Assembly: GCF_036785885.1 (NCBI RefSeq)
Contig: NC_092323.1
Span: 8,192,501-8,256,500, forward strand
Direction of reading: 5' to 3'
Length of the DNA stretch: 64,000 bases
Source of the DNA: Coffea arabica
Taxonomy: Eukaryota > Streptophyta > Magnoliopsida > Gentianales > Rubiaceae
Shown one piece after another: positions 1-11,500 of the stretch. The first letter of the stretch is position 1; each line of letters begins with the position of its first letter. The position numbers were made by a program, and so were the translations under genes. A model generated the notes under the pieces. The model did not search any database, was not told where the DNA came from, and saw only the letters and a list, made by a program, of their open reading frames with translations.

Positions 1-2001
1 GTTTTCTTGGCGGTGTCTCGTGACATGTTCTTTGCACTTTTGTGATGTTATCTTTGATTTCACACTGGTTTATCTATGATAGTTTTAATGTTAGAAGTGT
101 ATGCAGCAGCTTTAAATTTTAGGGACTGAGTACAAGATTGAAATTTATATAGTAGATGAAATGATATTTATTCACTAGAAAGAATCATGCACAGGAAATT
201 CTGATTCCGTATGCATGGAATTTGCCGGTGAATATAGGGTTCCCACTTTTAAATTGGTGTTAAGGTTGTGTACGCTTATTTAGTATTAGGGGGATATTGT
301 CAATTTTTGAACTTGAAATTATGTTTAGAAGGTCGAATTTCTTGGACAATAAAAAGATGCTTTTGGAAAAGATTTCAGTGTAGGTGCAGATTTGATGACT
401 AGGAAAAAAGTAAAACTTTATGATAGTACAAAATTTGCATATGAGAGTTGTACTTTCTTTGGGGAGGTCGTCATAGTTTATTTCTGAACTCTTCTGCCCG
501 AAATATCTTTGTGCAACAGCAATAGTATGTTAATCCTTCATGCATCTCTTCAGAAAAGTAGTAAAATGTGGTAAATAATGCCTAAAGGCAATTCAAGTGG
601 CATAGTTGGACCAAGAAAACTAGCAGAGTCACTTGCAAGGGTATGAGCTTGTATAGTACGTAGTTTGTGTGCATGCATTTGGCGACTCTATGATACAGAC
701 GAGCTTAGTGGATGAAAATGTTTTAGAGGGAGAAACACTTGACTTTAGCTAGTTATACTATGAAAATTGAACTGACTTGGGTTCCAGACTTTTAAAATTA
801 CTAATCAGATCTTGGAGATATGATGTTATAGATAACCCTGCAGGGTTGTCTTCAAGAAGATACAATTTTGACTTATCGAACTTTATTTTAGGTAACAAGA
901 CCCATAAGGGTCGATTGAGGCTCATCAGTTTGCATTTATAAATCTAAGATGCTGTACTTTTTTTTTACAATACAAGTATCATATCTTTAGAATACAGTCC
1001 CTCCTTTTACATGGTATGACTACACTAAAGCAGCTTTTCTAACAACCACTTAAAATAATTTGTGTAACATCTGTTAGGTATTGAGAAAGAGCAACTTGGT
1101 TTCTTGTAATATCATCCTACTAGGATTTTCAAACATGGAGAGCAGATTAGATAGAATTTTATCAGGGCAGACACAAGGTGAACTTTTACCTGATATATGA
1201 GGCTGGATACTTCTCATTATATACAATACAATCATGTAATAATCAGTTTAAGAGGCAAAGAAGAAATTAGCTGAAATGTGAGAAAGAACCAGTGGCCAAA
1301 TAATCTTCTAATTTGAGTTTGGCAGTGGTGTCCATGATGTCTACTTGGTCATGTTCACTTTGGGTTGGCTTGTAGTGCCATCTTGGTGCGAGTTTTGTCC
1401 AAATTAGTTGCTCATTGAATATATCCTTGCAATTGAGTCATATATTGAACACATGAGATGGAGTGTTTATTCTGCACCAAGTTTTGCAACATTTAGAACA
1501 CTTGAATGACAATATGCCTTATTTAGTCAAAACAGATCATCACTGTCTTGTAACTTTAATGAGTTAATGCATATGTTAGAGTAATAAACTGAATAAGCAC
1601 CTAAGATTTCCAAATTTACAGTGACAGACTTGTGCTTGATTTTGTATATGGAAAGTCAGCTCACTCTTTGCACTAACTTTCTTTTCCAAATGATCCAGGG
1701 AGAACCTTGAAATAGAATTAGTGTTCTAATACTGAATATTAAAGCTCTTTATAAATGAAGATCATTGGCACCATCCTCTTAGATATGAAATCATCAAATA
1801 AACTTTATCTGTCAAAAACTTATTCCGTTCATGTCTAATTTGGCGAAAGAAACTAAACTTTCCTCTCAGTTGCATTATGCATTTGGTAGCTGGCATGATC
1901 CTGAGGTTCTTAAACTTTCATTATTCCAAGTTTTGCTGATGTCTATGTGGAGGTTTCACCTTGAATTTTCTGAACTCTTTTTAATGGAGAATGCATTCCA
2001 G
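1..2001 (+). other. Intronic sequence upstream of the first visible kinase exon
   Basis: No coding exon, RNA gene or repeat is recognisable here. The first kinase exon begins at an acceptor (CAG ending at 2001) with one base completing a split codon, so at least one coding exon lies further upstream. The glycine-rich nucleotide loop expected just before the VAVKVI strand is missing from these 2 kb. This stretch is therefore probably the 3' part of a long intron; the rest of the gene is outside the window. Confidence 0.6.
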
Positions 2002-3930
2002 ATATAATTCTGTTCCTGTAGCTGTCAAAGTAATTCAGCCAGACATCTCCTCAAATGTTAGTCCTGAGCGCATGGAAAAGTTTGAGAGGGAGGCTGTGAT
2101 GCTGTCCAGGGTGAAGCATGATAACATTGTCAAGGTATGTGACAAATAAAAAAGAATGGAATAAACAGGGTGCCGTTCCAAAATGCACCATTATTTATGC
2201 TGCATAAAAAAGTTGAATACTATATCCTAATTCTGCATTTGCCAAGGATATGATCTTGTGTTGAATAGTTCATTGGTGCGGCAATGGAACCTGCTTTGAT
2301 AGTACTCACAGAGCTTATGAAAGGTGGCACCCTTCAGAAATACCTGTGGAGCCTCCGTCCCAACTGCCCTGATATGAAGCTTTCTTTGAATTTAGCCTTG
2401 GGAATATCTCGGGCAATGCAATATTTGCATGCAAATGGCATAATCCATCGTGACTTGAAACCCAGTAATACTCTATACCGCTACAGATAAGTTTGCATGT
2501 TTAATTCTCCTCTAGTTCTTTTACTATATGGACTTACAGTGCAAGCATTTCAGATACAAGATTATTAAGACTTCTTAGTAACTCTTACTTCATGTTTTTC
2601 AGCTGACAAAACTTGTAATTTTCTGTATTGAGTTCATGTGAAGATATTTAATTTGACACACCGACACATTCATATTGTGAAGATGTAACATGTTATAGGA
2701 GATACAAACGTTTCAGGAAATTCATGCAATGTTTTCCACATAATCAATTTGCTGTATATTAGTTGATGTTCGTTTAACATGCTTCTTACTGGAATTTGTA
2801 GCTTCACTGCCATCAAGGAGCATAGATTTTCATGATTTTTCACTTAGTCAGTAGGGCTCCATCAATGGAGAAGAAGAAAAAACCTGCAGTTGCTGAATCT
2901 AAACCAACCAAAGACACACAAAAACTATTTACGTATTGCAAGACTCGAAATATTAAATTAACCAGTGAAATGGGTCAAACTCAAAGTCTAAACTTTGCTG
3001 GCCTTTTACTTGTTACTTAAATTTTTTCACTGTTTTGTAGGTAATCTACTCCTCACAGAAGATAAGAACAAGATCAAGCTAGCTGACTTTGGGCTAGCTA
3101 GGGAGGAGGCGGCTGGTGAAATGACTGCTGAGGCTGGTACCTATCGGTGGATGGCTCCTGAGGTAACTAATTTATTCCTCCTGATATACATTTAGAATCA
3201 GTCAAATTCTCGCAATGAGACTTTATTTATTTCCTAAATCAGTTGTTCAGTATTGACCCACTTAAACTTGGAGGGAAGAAGCCCTATAATCACAAGGTAG
3301 ATGTTTACAGTTTCTCAATTGTTTTGTGGGAGTTGCTGACAAACAGCACTCCATTCAAGGGGAGGGGCAACGTCATGGTGGCATATGCTGCAGCTGCGGT
3401 ACGTCCTTCATATGATCTAAGGATCAGGAACTTAGTGACTAATATCATGATGGATATTCTTGGCCCTTTATTTCATATACAATTTGTTTCGATATAGAAA
3501 ATATTTTTGACTGTTATCTTGGCATCGACCAAATCTACTTCCTTTGCATATTTGTTCTTGCTCAAATTGTTGCAACAGTAATCTAGTTTCTAGTGATCGA
3601 TTGACTACTATGCTCTGGATTGACTTTTCTTTTCAGAACCTAAGGCCTAACATGGATAACATTCCAACGGAGATTGTACCCCTCCTAAAATCATGCTGGG
3701 CTGCAGACCCTGCTGATCGACCAGAATTTGCACAAATTACAGATTTTCTTTCAAAGTTCATTGCCAACATGTGCTCAGTGCAGAAGACACTGCCGAATCT
3801 TTTCGACACAGAACATTCAAAGACGACAGGGGCTGAAGATTCTCTAGTTGCGGTCGAATGTTTGAGGAAGCGTAGGGGCAACAACAAGAAGAAAAGGAGT
3901 TTGTTGACTTGTTTCAGCAAGTGTGTTTGA
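2002..3930 (+). CDS. Raf-like (MAPKKK group C) Ser/Thr protein kinase, 5' end outside the window
   Basis: Exons 2002-2134, 2269-2464, 3041-3162, 3243-3398 and 3637-3930 (stop) give 299 residues in one frame. In order they encode the VAVKVI strand with the ATP lysine, a regulatory helix with [13 protein letters not shown], the hinge region ([10 protein letters not shown]), the catalytic loop HRDLKPSN (split by an intron inside the Ser codon), the DFG metal motif ([10 protein letters not shown]), an activation segment ending in YRWMAPE, and the C-lobe with [13 protein letters not shown] and the [10 protein letters not shown] motif. The glycine-rich loop lies upstream and is not visible. From memory the closest relatives are small Arabidopsis Raf-like kinases such as At3g50720 and At5g66710; I infer a cytosolic signalling kinase with unknown substrate. 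The C-terminus is basic ([10 protein letters not shown]) and cysteine-containing. All catalytic residues in view are intact. Confidence 0.88.
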
Positions 3931-4168
3931 TGTGGCTATGGATATGGACTCCTGGGTCTGGATGCATGGACAGCTCATCATCCTGGACATAAACTTGTGA
4001 TCATCCTGAATTAACTTATGATCTCAGTGTTGCTCTTTCCAAAATTAGATAAAATCTTAAAAAAGCATGACTTGAAACATGAAGTTTGAAGCAATTGCCT
4101 TGAGATCATAGGATATCAACCGAACAAGAATCTTAGTGGTTAAATTAGTGTATGTCTTGTTTTAGCAG

Positions 4169-4304
4169 GTTTCCCGCCCTGATTGAGGAACGAGATCGGT
4201 GGCGGGAAATGCAGAGAAAAAGAGAAGAGCTGCTGAGTATAAACGGTAGTTCCATAGGAGAAATTGAATTTTGCAGCAGACATGAAGAATCAGTTTTCAG
4301 CTAG
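4169..4304 (+). other. Possible alternative 3'-terminal coding exon of the kinase gene
   Basis: After a good acceptor (TTTTAGCAG ending 4168) the sequence is open for 44 codons and then stops at 4302-4304. It encodes a highly charged, probably helical stretch (EERDRWREMQRKREELL). A GTGTGT donor at 3921, eleven bases before the end of the normal stop codon, would join it in the correct phase and replace the last two residues and stop with this tail. This is inference from phase and splice signals only. It could equally be 3' UTR, or the end of an unrelated transcript. Confidence 0.3.
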
Positions 4305-5339
4305 TCCATCTTAAGAATGTTAAGAAGTTGTGTCAAACATTTTTGTTGTGATGATAAAGAGTGTACAGAAAAGGTTAGAAACATTAGAGAGCAGCTTATA
4401 GAAGCAGTGATGTTCCATTTTGTTGATTTTCTCCTTCCAACCAAGTTTTTGACCTTTTTACTCATTTTAATCATTTCCCGGGTCCCTCTTTATATTTTGA
4501 AGCTAATTGCTGCTCGAGAAATTTGCCGCAGTTGCAATCAGGTCTTATGAGCTAGTGACAAACCAGCCTTGTTTTTTGGGTTTTTACTAAATAAAAGACG
4601 CATCCTTACAGCAAAGTTCTTTGAATATCATGATGGTTTCTACGGAGGAGTTTGCAATTTTTTTCTCAAATCATCCAAATATCCGACAATGGTGTTAGTC
4701 ATCACTTCGAACTTCTAATTTCTTTTCTCATAAAAGCAAATACTCAAATAGAAGATTAACTCAAAGGAATATAGACGGCAGTGGATTGAGTTTCGCCAAT
4801 CCGTCGACAAAGATGAGTGACATGTATAATATTTTGCTCAATCTCCTCAAATCTAGCCTAGAAGATTGTAGTCCTCGCGGAGGTGTTCCATGTTTTCCAT
4901 ATCATGAAGTGAAAGTTGAAAGTTTTAGATGACAACAACATAAATCCGTAAAGCCGGGGATGAAGATCAAAAATTTTCTCTACATTTAAATGTATACCTC
5001 AACTTTGGGTGTCTGTAGAAAGAGTTTAAAGTCGAGCGTGTTTAGATAGAAAATTATTTAAAAATAACAATTATTGTAATGTTTTTCATAATATAGTTTA
5101 TATAAGATAAAAAAGATTGTTGAAAATACAAAAAATTGATTGAAACTTGTATCCACGGTGCATGTAAAATAATACTAGTCCACGACAAATATTTTGCCAT
5201 CCAAACAAACTCTTGCCCTATAGGTAAAACTATGAAGTGGCCACTGGCCGGTCATGAGGAGCCACACGAGGGCGGGAGAATGATTAGTGAAAGTTGGATA
5301 GTTAGGACGGAGACGTAAGGCAAGCAAAGAATGCAATTT
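4305..5339. other. Intergenic region downstream of the kinase
   Basis: No convincing gene is seen. It includes a short MITE-like copy at about 5036-5212 (listed separately). An open frame at 4317-4550 has no recognisable domain and is probably chance. Confidence 0.5.
5036..5212. mobile_element. Short MITE, TGTTTGGATT family, copy 1
   Basis: The ends are GTGTTTAGAT and ATCCAAACAAAC, an imperfect inverted repeat. The interior is AT-rich with the family's TTTATATAAGATAAAAAAGATTG-type core. The same ends and core recur at about 5629-5760, 34732-34880, 35346-35510, 42511-42650, 53606-53742 and 63650-63825. It is a non-autonomous element with no coding capacity. I could not define its target duplication. 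Confidence 0.5.
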
Positions 5340-5348
5340 AATAAATCA

Positions 5349-6667
5349 GGGCTAATTACATATGCCTCCGTTGAGGTTTGATCAAACTACCATTCAATCC
5401 CTGTGGTTTCGCCAAATTACAAGTACCTTCCTTCTCAATAACACCGTCAAAAGCCTTCAAACAAAAGCAATAAAATGACAATTTTATCCTCTTTGGTAAA
5501 AGCTTCGAGTGAAAAGTTGTAAGCTGTACTCCATTAGTATTAGGAATTATTAAAGAGTTTCTTACTCTAAGAAAAAACAAAACAAAAGGAACATATTCTT
5601 TCCTAAAAAATAGTTAGGTTGTGTTTGGATTGCATTTTCCGTCATTCTTCATGGAAAAATTACTGTAGCGATTTGATATATGTGAGGGAAAAGGTGATAG
5701 GAAAATGTGATCACGGAAAACGACAATATTTTCCGACGAAAACAAGCAATCCAAGCAAACATGTCAGTACTCTTTTCCGATCAAATATGATATATTACTT
5801 CAACAGTATATCCGCCAATGGGTCATTATAACTTTTTACTCTTCTGCCATTATTTCTTTAAATTTGAATTCTCCAACATGTTCCTTTTCCATGACCATTA
5901 GTTTTCTCACTTTGTCTTTCCACAACCATCACAATTATGTTGGCAAATCCATGCGCTAGCACAATCATAAAGCTCAATATTCTAGAGATCTAAAAGGTAT
6001 TAACACGAGAAATCTATTAGTACCATGAATCAATTATGCTTTTCTTTTTTTTTTTTTTTGGGGAAAAAGAAACATGAACTGTTTTGATACCTTGGGTATT
6101 ATGGGCTACAACTAATGGATTTTCTAGTGATTTGATATAGGTTGGTTATTGGTGTGTGATATTTTTCAATGGTTTATTTCTTTTTTTTTTTTTTAATTAG
6201 AGTTAAAGGAAGCAATTGGTAGATATCGCAGATGACGACAGAGAAAAATGATGCGGCAATTAATTTCCTTAACTACTATAATATTAACATTGAAAATGTT
6301 TTTGCCTAAAAATGTTGAGTCTACTGTACTGTTGCTTGGACTGAAACCTTAAGAAGGATAATTCGTGCTGATTGTTGCTTTGCTATGACTCTGTCAATGA
6401 AGGTAAACATAGGACGAGACTTTTGACTTACAAAATAACTGCAACAACTTGAAGGAGGCGACTGTGCTGTTGTGGGCAATGTTGGGATCTCAGTAAAAAT
6501 GCATGCTGACATAATCTAAACACTAACGGTCAAAGTCAATTGACTAACAAGAGGGGTGTATTTGTCATACAATTTTTAGATTGAGGGACCTTTTTGTAGT
6601 TTGACCAAAATTCAAGGTGTAAATGGTAATTTGATCAAACCTCAAGGAAGATAAATGTAATTAAACC
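5349..6667. mobile_element. Mutator-like (MULE) non-autonomous element with long terminal inverted repeats
   Basis: The left end reads GGGCTAATTACATATGCCTC. The right end, read on the minus strand, is GGTTTAATTACATTTATCTT. The two ends stay similar for roughly 50-100 bases, including the shared block GAGGTTTGATCAAA. Flanks are AATAAATCA (5340-5348) and AATAAATTA (6668-6676), a 9-bp target duplication with one mismatch, which is the length made by Mutator-type transposases. The 1.3-kb interior encodes no transposase and I recognise no captured gene. A second small MITE sits inside it near 5629-5760. Confidence 0.7.
5629..5760. mobile_element. Short MITE, TGTTTGGATT family, copy 2, nested in the MULE
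   Basis: The left end is GTGTTTGGATTGCATTTTCC and the right end is GCAATCCAAGCAAAC, giving inverted ends of about 12 bases. The interior holds the family block TACTGTAGCGATTTGATATA. Its position inside the Mutator-like element shows it inserted after that element, or was carried with it. Confidence 0.55.
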
Positions 6668-6880
6668 AATAAATTAAGCTATCAAAAACAAGGAGTTTGC
6701 GGGGTCATGCCTATCCATCCAATGCATGCCAGCTAGATGCCTCTTTTCGTTCACGTGTCACATTCTCCAAACCCCCCTATTCCCTACGCCCTCCAGCGGC
6801 ATCCATCCGCTCCCAGAAGTCCATCTTACTTATCAGCTTCCCAAAGCCCAACCACGGTTTAAACAACATCGGGGCACCGC

Positions 6881-7246
6881 TAGGGCTGCAAATGAATAGA
6901 ACCGTTTGCAAACAAGTCAAGTTGGATCAATATCGAATCCGAGTTAATCAAGTCGAATTACAATTAAAAAATACTCAACTTGTTAGTTCACGATTCAATT
7001 CGATTATATATATATATATATATTATTTTAATAGTAAAATTACATATATATATTTTTTATTATTTGTTAATAAAAATTATTATTTTATTCATTTTTAAAA
7101 TTTAAAATAATTATTATTTTTTATTTTTTTAAAACTTGAGCTCGACTTGAATTTGGATCAATCTCGAACTCAAACTTTACATTAAGAATTCATCAAACTT
7201 GTGCTCGAATTCGATTTTCATTCGACTCGACTCGTTTGCACCTCTA
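6881..7246. mobile_element. hAT-type MITE, TAGGGSTG family, copy A
   Basis: The ends are TAGGGCTGCAAATG and, on the minus strand, TAGAGGTGCAAACGAGTCG. Subterminal sequence is rich in GAGCTCGA/ACTCGACTCG repeats around an AT-rich core. The core (AATAGTAAAATTACATATAT, then ATTATTTGTTAA) is shared with the copy at 45277-45634. No clear 8-bp duplication remains at the flanks (GGCACCGC versus CACTCCAT), so this copy is old or its edges are altered. It has no coding capacity. Confidence 0.65.
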
Positions 7247-8560
7247 CACTCCATCATGAATTGGTTTCAGACCCCATAAACAGCACGGATATGACACAAT
7301 TCTTTATCAAATTTTTTTTTAAAAATTTTTTGAGCTTGTCTAATAGGGGGTGTCCGCTAGGAGAGTTTATTTCTTGTAACAGTGAAATTAATTACAATAT
7401 AAAGTGTTTGAATATAGGAGTACAATAAATTTGAGTATACACATTCGCGTAATAGATTTATATAATTTAGGCTACCTGTTAGAGAATTTTTAAATTTTTT
7501 TAATAGTTAATTCCTGGGTTAGTAGCACGTATTAAGATAATAGTTCACTCAAAATTTTTTAAAAAAATAAAGTTAATTAAGAAAATGTATAAATATAACA
7601 AACGGTATTAATAGTTAACAATAAGTCAGATTTGATCTAGGTTTGTATTCGCGAGCACTTGGAATGGACATCCATTAAGGTAAAAAAAAAAAGGAAAGAA
7701 CCTTAAGTCCAGTCCAACAACACAACAACATTAATGAGCACTAATAACAAGTCAAGTACTTGCATGGTAAGTAGTGATAAGAGAGTTACTATCCACAGTA
7801 GGGCTAGAAGTAGTATAAGAAAAAGACTTTAATTGAGAAGAAAAGAATCCAGCGAAGCCGCTGCCCACCATTTCCATCTTACATGGGTCAAAGTCAAAAT
7901 TTGAGGAGAGGGACCGGGAGGGGTGGTCGTGTCATCGTGTGTGTGTCGACGTAGATAGTGCCGCCGTGTCGTTTTCCTTCTCTGTCCTTCTTCCGTCTAA
8001 GTGATAAATGAGAGAGTAGAGTGTAATTCCTTCCGTTTCCCTGATAGTAACAGTTCTTTCCTGCCACTGCCCTGAGCTAAAGATAAGAGTGGATAATATA
8101 AAGTACTATAATATTACTATTAATGAGTATTCATTCATTCGTGGCTGAGTAGTAGCGTATTAAGAAGCATGATTCAGAATAATAAAAATCTGAACCCCAG
8201 ACAGACAGATATTCCAACAAAATCACCGGCGTAGGGGATATATTATCCACTCTTTTTTGTTCTTCTAAAAAAAAAAAAAGAACTACTAAACAAAAGTATT
8301 ACTACTTAACTAACAACCCTAGCTTCCCAACCGTTGGATCTCAGTCGGACTCCTCTATCTTTTACAGTACTAGTAGAAGTAGTAGACTAGTAGCAGTTAA
8401 TAATAATAAATGTTTTCTCGTTGGTACGAACTGGGAAGCTAAAGGACTTACAACAAAAGACTCTCAGTACACAGGCAGGTTTGTTGCTACGCTAAACCGA
8501 AAAAAAGAAAAGGGGTTGTATTTGTAGTAGGGGTGTTGTTGTTAGTCTAAATCTAAATCT
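7247..8560. other. Intergenic and promoter region of the bZIP gene
   Basis: No gene is seen. Sequence upstream of about 8560 is the likely promoter of the bZIP gene. I could not place a convincing TATA box. Confidence 0.4.
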
Positions 8561-8574
8561 ATCCGAGTTGGAGT

Positions 8575-11500
8575 GTGTTTGGGCGTTCCACCTCATCCCT
8601 CCTCTCAGACTCTCTCTCTTTCTTCTTCGCATACCACACCCACACCACCACCTCAGGTCTGTTTTCTCTGTGTCTTTCTCTCTCTCTCTCTCCCCCTTCC
8701 CCTCCCCGCTCTCTCCCTCGTTCTTTCCGTCTCCCTTCATTTTTATTATTCTTTTCTCTGCTTCTTTGCCTTTTTTTTTTTCTCTCTCTTGCATATACCC
8801 ATATCCACACACGCGCGCACACCCACACACACCGTCTATGTAGGACTCGTGATAAACGCAGTTGAATTTCGTCGGCTTCTGTTTTTGCTTTATTTGTTCC
8901 TTTTCTTATCGTTGTTTCGGATTAATGAGTATAATTTGTTTGCTGCGGGTGTGAATTGTTGAATTTAACTGCTTTTCTGTCTTTGAAATTTTGAGTTGTT
9001 AAGGAAGGACAATAGTCGAGTGAATTTAGTGGCCCGGAGGATTAGCGTATCATGTGATTCTATGGAGTTGTTCAGTAGGAAAGGAGAATTTTGCGTTTTG
9101 TATTTTAATTTTCGGGCCGAATTAGTGTTTTGGATTTCTATTAAAGAGGGAGGGCTAATGGAATGCGTAGTGATAACACTATTCAATTGCGGGTGCATAG
9201 CCTGCCGTAAAGTTGATGTGCTTATTTAGTTGTATTGGGTGTAGAACGTGGCGAAGCATAAAGAAATGTGCTTGGTTTTCGTCAGAACTCTAGTTATGAT
9301 TAATTGTTGATGCAAAAATATCATGTTTGTGTTGTGATTCATCATCATTCATAATATGTTATGCTGCTTGAATTCCTGTTCTCTTCATCAATTAATGCAT
9401 TTTAGGCAAGCTAACATCTAAGACGCGTTACACCCTTTTTTCTTTTTCCATGTTTCCTATTATTTTCTTTTCTTTTATTTTTTTCCTTTCCTGGTTTGAT
9501 TGTTTAGGGCCAGAATATCCTGGATCCCTAGCTTAGCTCTCTTGTAATCTTAGAGAAATGCTGAAAATGATAGAACGTTTGGTGACTTAAGAGTATGTGG
9601 TTGCTAGTAAACGTTACATAGATGTGATACAAGGTTTAGTACTTCTTGTGTTTTGGTATAACAGCTGAAGGACAATTGGAGCTGGAAGGAGCTGTGGTGT
9701 CTTCAGCCTGACATTTGCTAATATCTCATGCTGTCTTTGGCTTAATTGGTTTCGTGCTACGTATCTCTTGTTTTTTCAGCCTTCGGATGCTGCTGTGCTT
9801 CCGTTTGTGTAGAGCTTTGTTTCTGATTACAATAGTTCAGCCTTTTGGTCTGTCTTACAATTGGAAAATGATATTTGTGGCTTTATAACATAGAATATCA
9901 TGAAAGGATTCAAAAGAATAGGTTGCCCCTTAGAATTTAGGTGCTCTTTCTTTCTTGCTTGATTTGAAGAATATCAGCTTCCACAGAGAAACTTAGGATT
10001 ATAGTCATTGAGGTAATGATTGTATGCCACTGATGCTGATAATACTAATTGCTTCCAAATATTGATCCGAAAATATTCATTTTCATAATTTCATGCTATG
10101 CTTATGCATGCAGGTCCTTCTATATTTAAATTAAGGCTACAAGAACTCCTATTGTGGACTAATAGATAAGGCAGGTCATTGAATCTACAGTCCACTTGTC
10201 CAATGGGGACTGGGGAAGAAAGCACCCCTGCAAAGCCTTCAAAACCTACATCCACAAATCAGGTAAACTTCCTTTTATTTTCTCCATGTATTTAAGTAGG
10301 TTGAGACGTACGTTCTTTTCAACTCAGTCTTGAACAACATTTTCCTGAAACATACTTGTAGGAAACTCCTGCTACCCCTTCATATCCTGACTGGTCAACC
10401 TCTATGCAGGTTTTAATTTATTTTCTTCGTCAAATTTCATCTAATGCGCAACTAGGACAGGATATTCAGTACTTCCACATAGTAATACCTAACTGAACTT
10501 TCTCTTGTTAGGCTTACTATGGTGCTGGAGCTACTCCACCCTTTTTTGCATCAACTGTTGCTTCTCCTAGTCCCCATCCCTATTTATGGGGCAACCAGGT
10601 GAGAAGTTCCGTTAATCTTTTGCCCTTCCCTACCATTTTCTGACTTTGTAGGAGTTCTACTCTGGAGGACCTTGCTATGAATAACTAAAATCGTGACTTT
10701 ATGCACGTACTTTTCAGCATCCTCTGATGCCACCTTATGGCACTCCAGTTCCTTATCCAGCGCTATATCCAGGGGGAGTTTATGCTCATCCTAGCATGGC
10801 AATGGTAATCTGGACTAGAATTGTAGTTTTTTGATTGGTTAGCAGAAATCATGCCATGATGATGATGCCTAATTTGATTTGTTAGTTTTTGTCTTTGTCA
10901 ACTAATGGTGCTTCTTTTCTTTTATTTACTTGTTATGTATGTGTTAGGCTCCAGGAGCGGTACAGGCTCCTATAGAGTCGGATGCAAAAGCTCCTGATGG
11001 GAAAGACCGGAACACAAACAAAAAACTCAAGGGTCCTTCAGGAAACCCTGGGTTGATTGCTGTCAAGGCTGGGGAGAGTGGGAAAGCGGCTTCAGGCTCA
11101 GGAAATGATGGTGCAACTGATTGGCATGTTATTAAACTTGTCTTCTAACCTAAATTACATTTTTTTATCTTGTAATGCACTTGAATGAAAAGATATGCTT
11201 CATATGGTGGGTTGCTTATCACATCTGATAAGTTTGTCTGCTAAAATACAGTGCTGAAAGTGGAAGTGAAGGTTCATCTGATGGAAGTGATGAGAATAAT
11301 AACCATGTATGTCTTTTTCAGGCTATAGGAAAGGTAAATATAACGCTATGACTTTCTTCAACTGAGATCTTTCTGATTTTGTATCTCAGGAACTTTCTGC
11401 AACAAAGAAAGGCAGCTTTGATCAAATGCTTGCAGATGGTAAATTTTTTGTTGTCTCTACCTTTAATAATGCATATATTTAACTACACGTAATAAATTCT

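Noticed and set aside
4317-4550. 77-codon frame downstream of the kinase with hydrophobic segment
   Set aside because: AT-rich chance hydrophobicity; no recognisable family, and it lies in likely 3' flanking DNA.
8492-8962. Several overlapping frames rich in Ser, Leu, Phe or Arg on both strands
   Set aside because: They arise from CT-rich leader sequence of the bZIP gene, read in all frames; no domain or start context.
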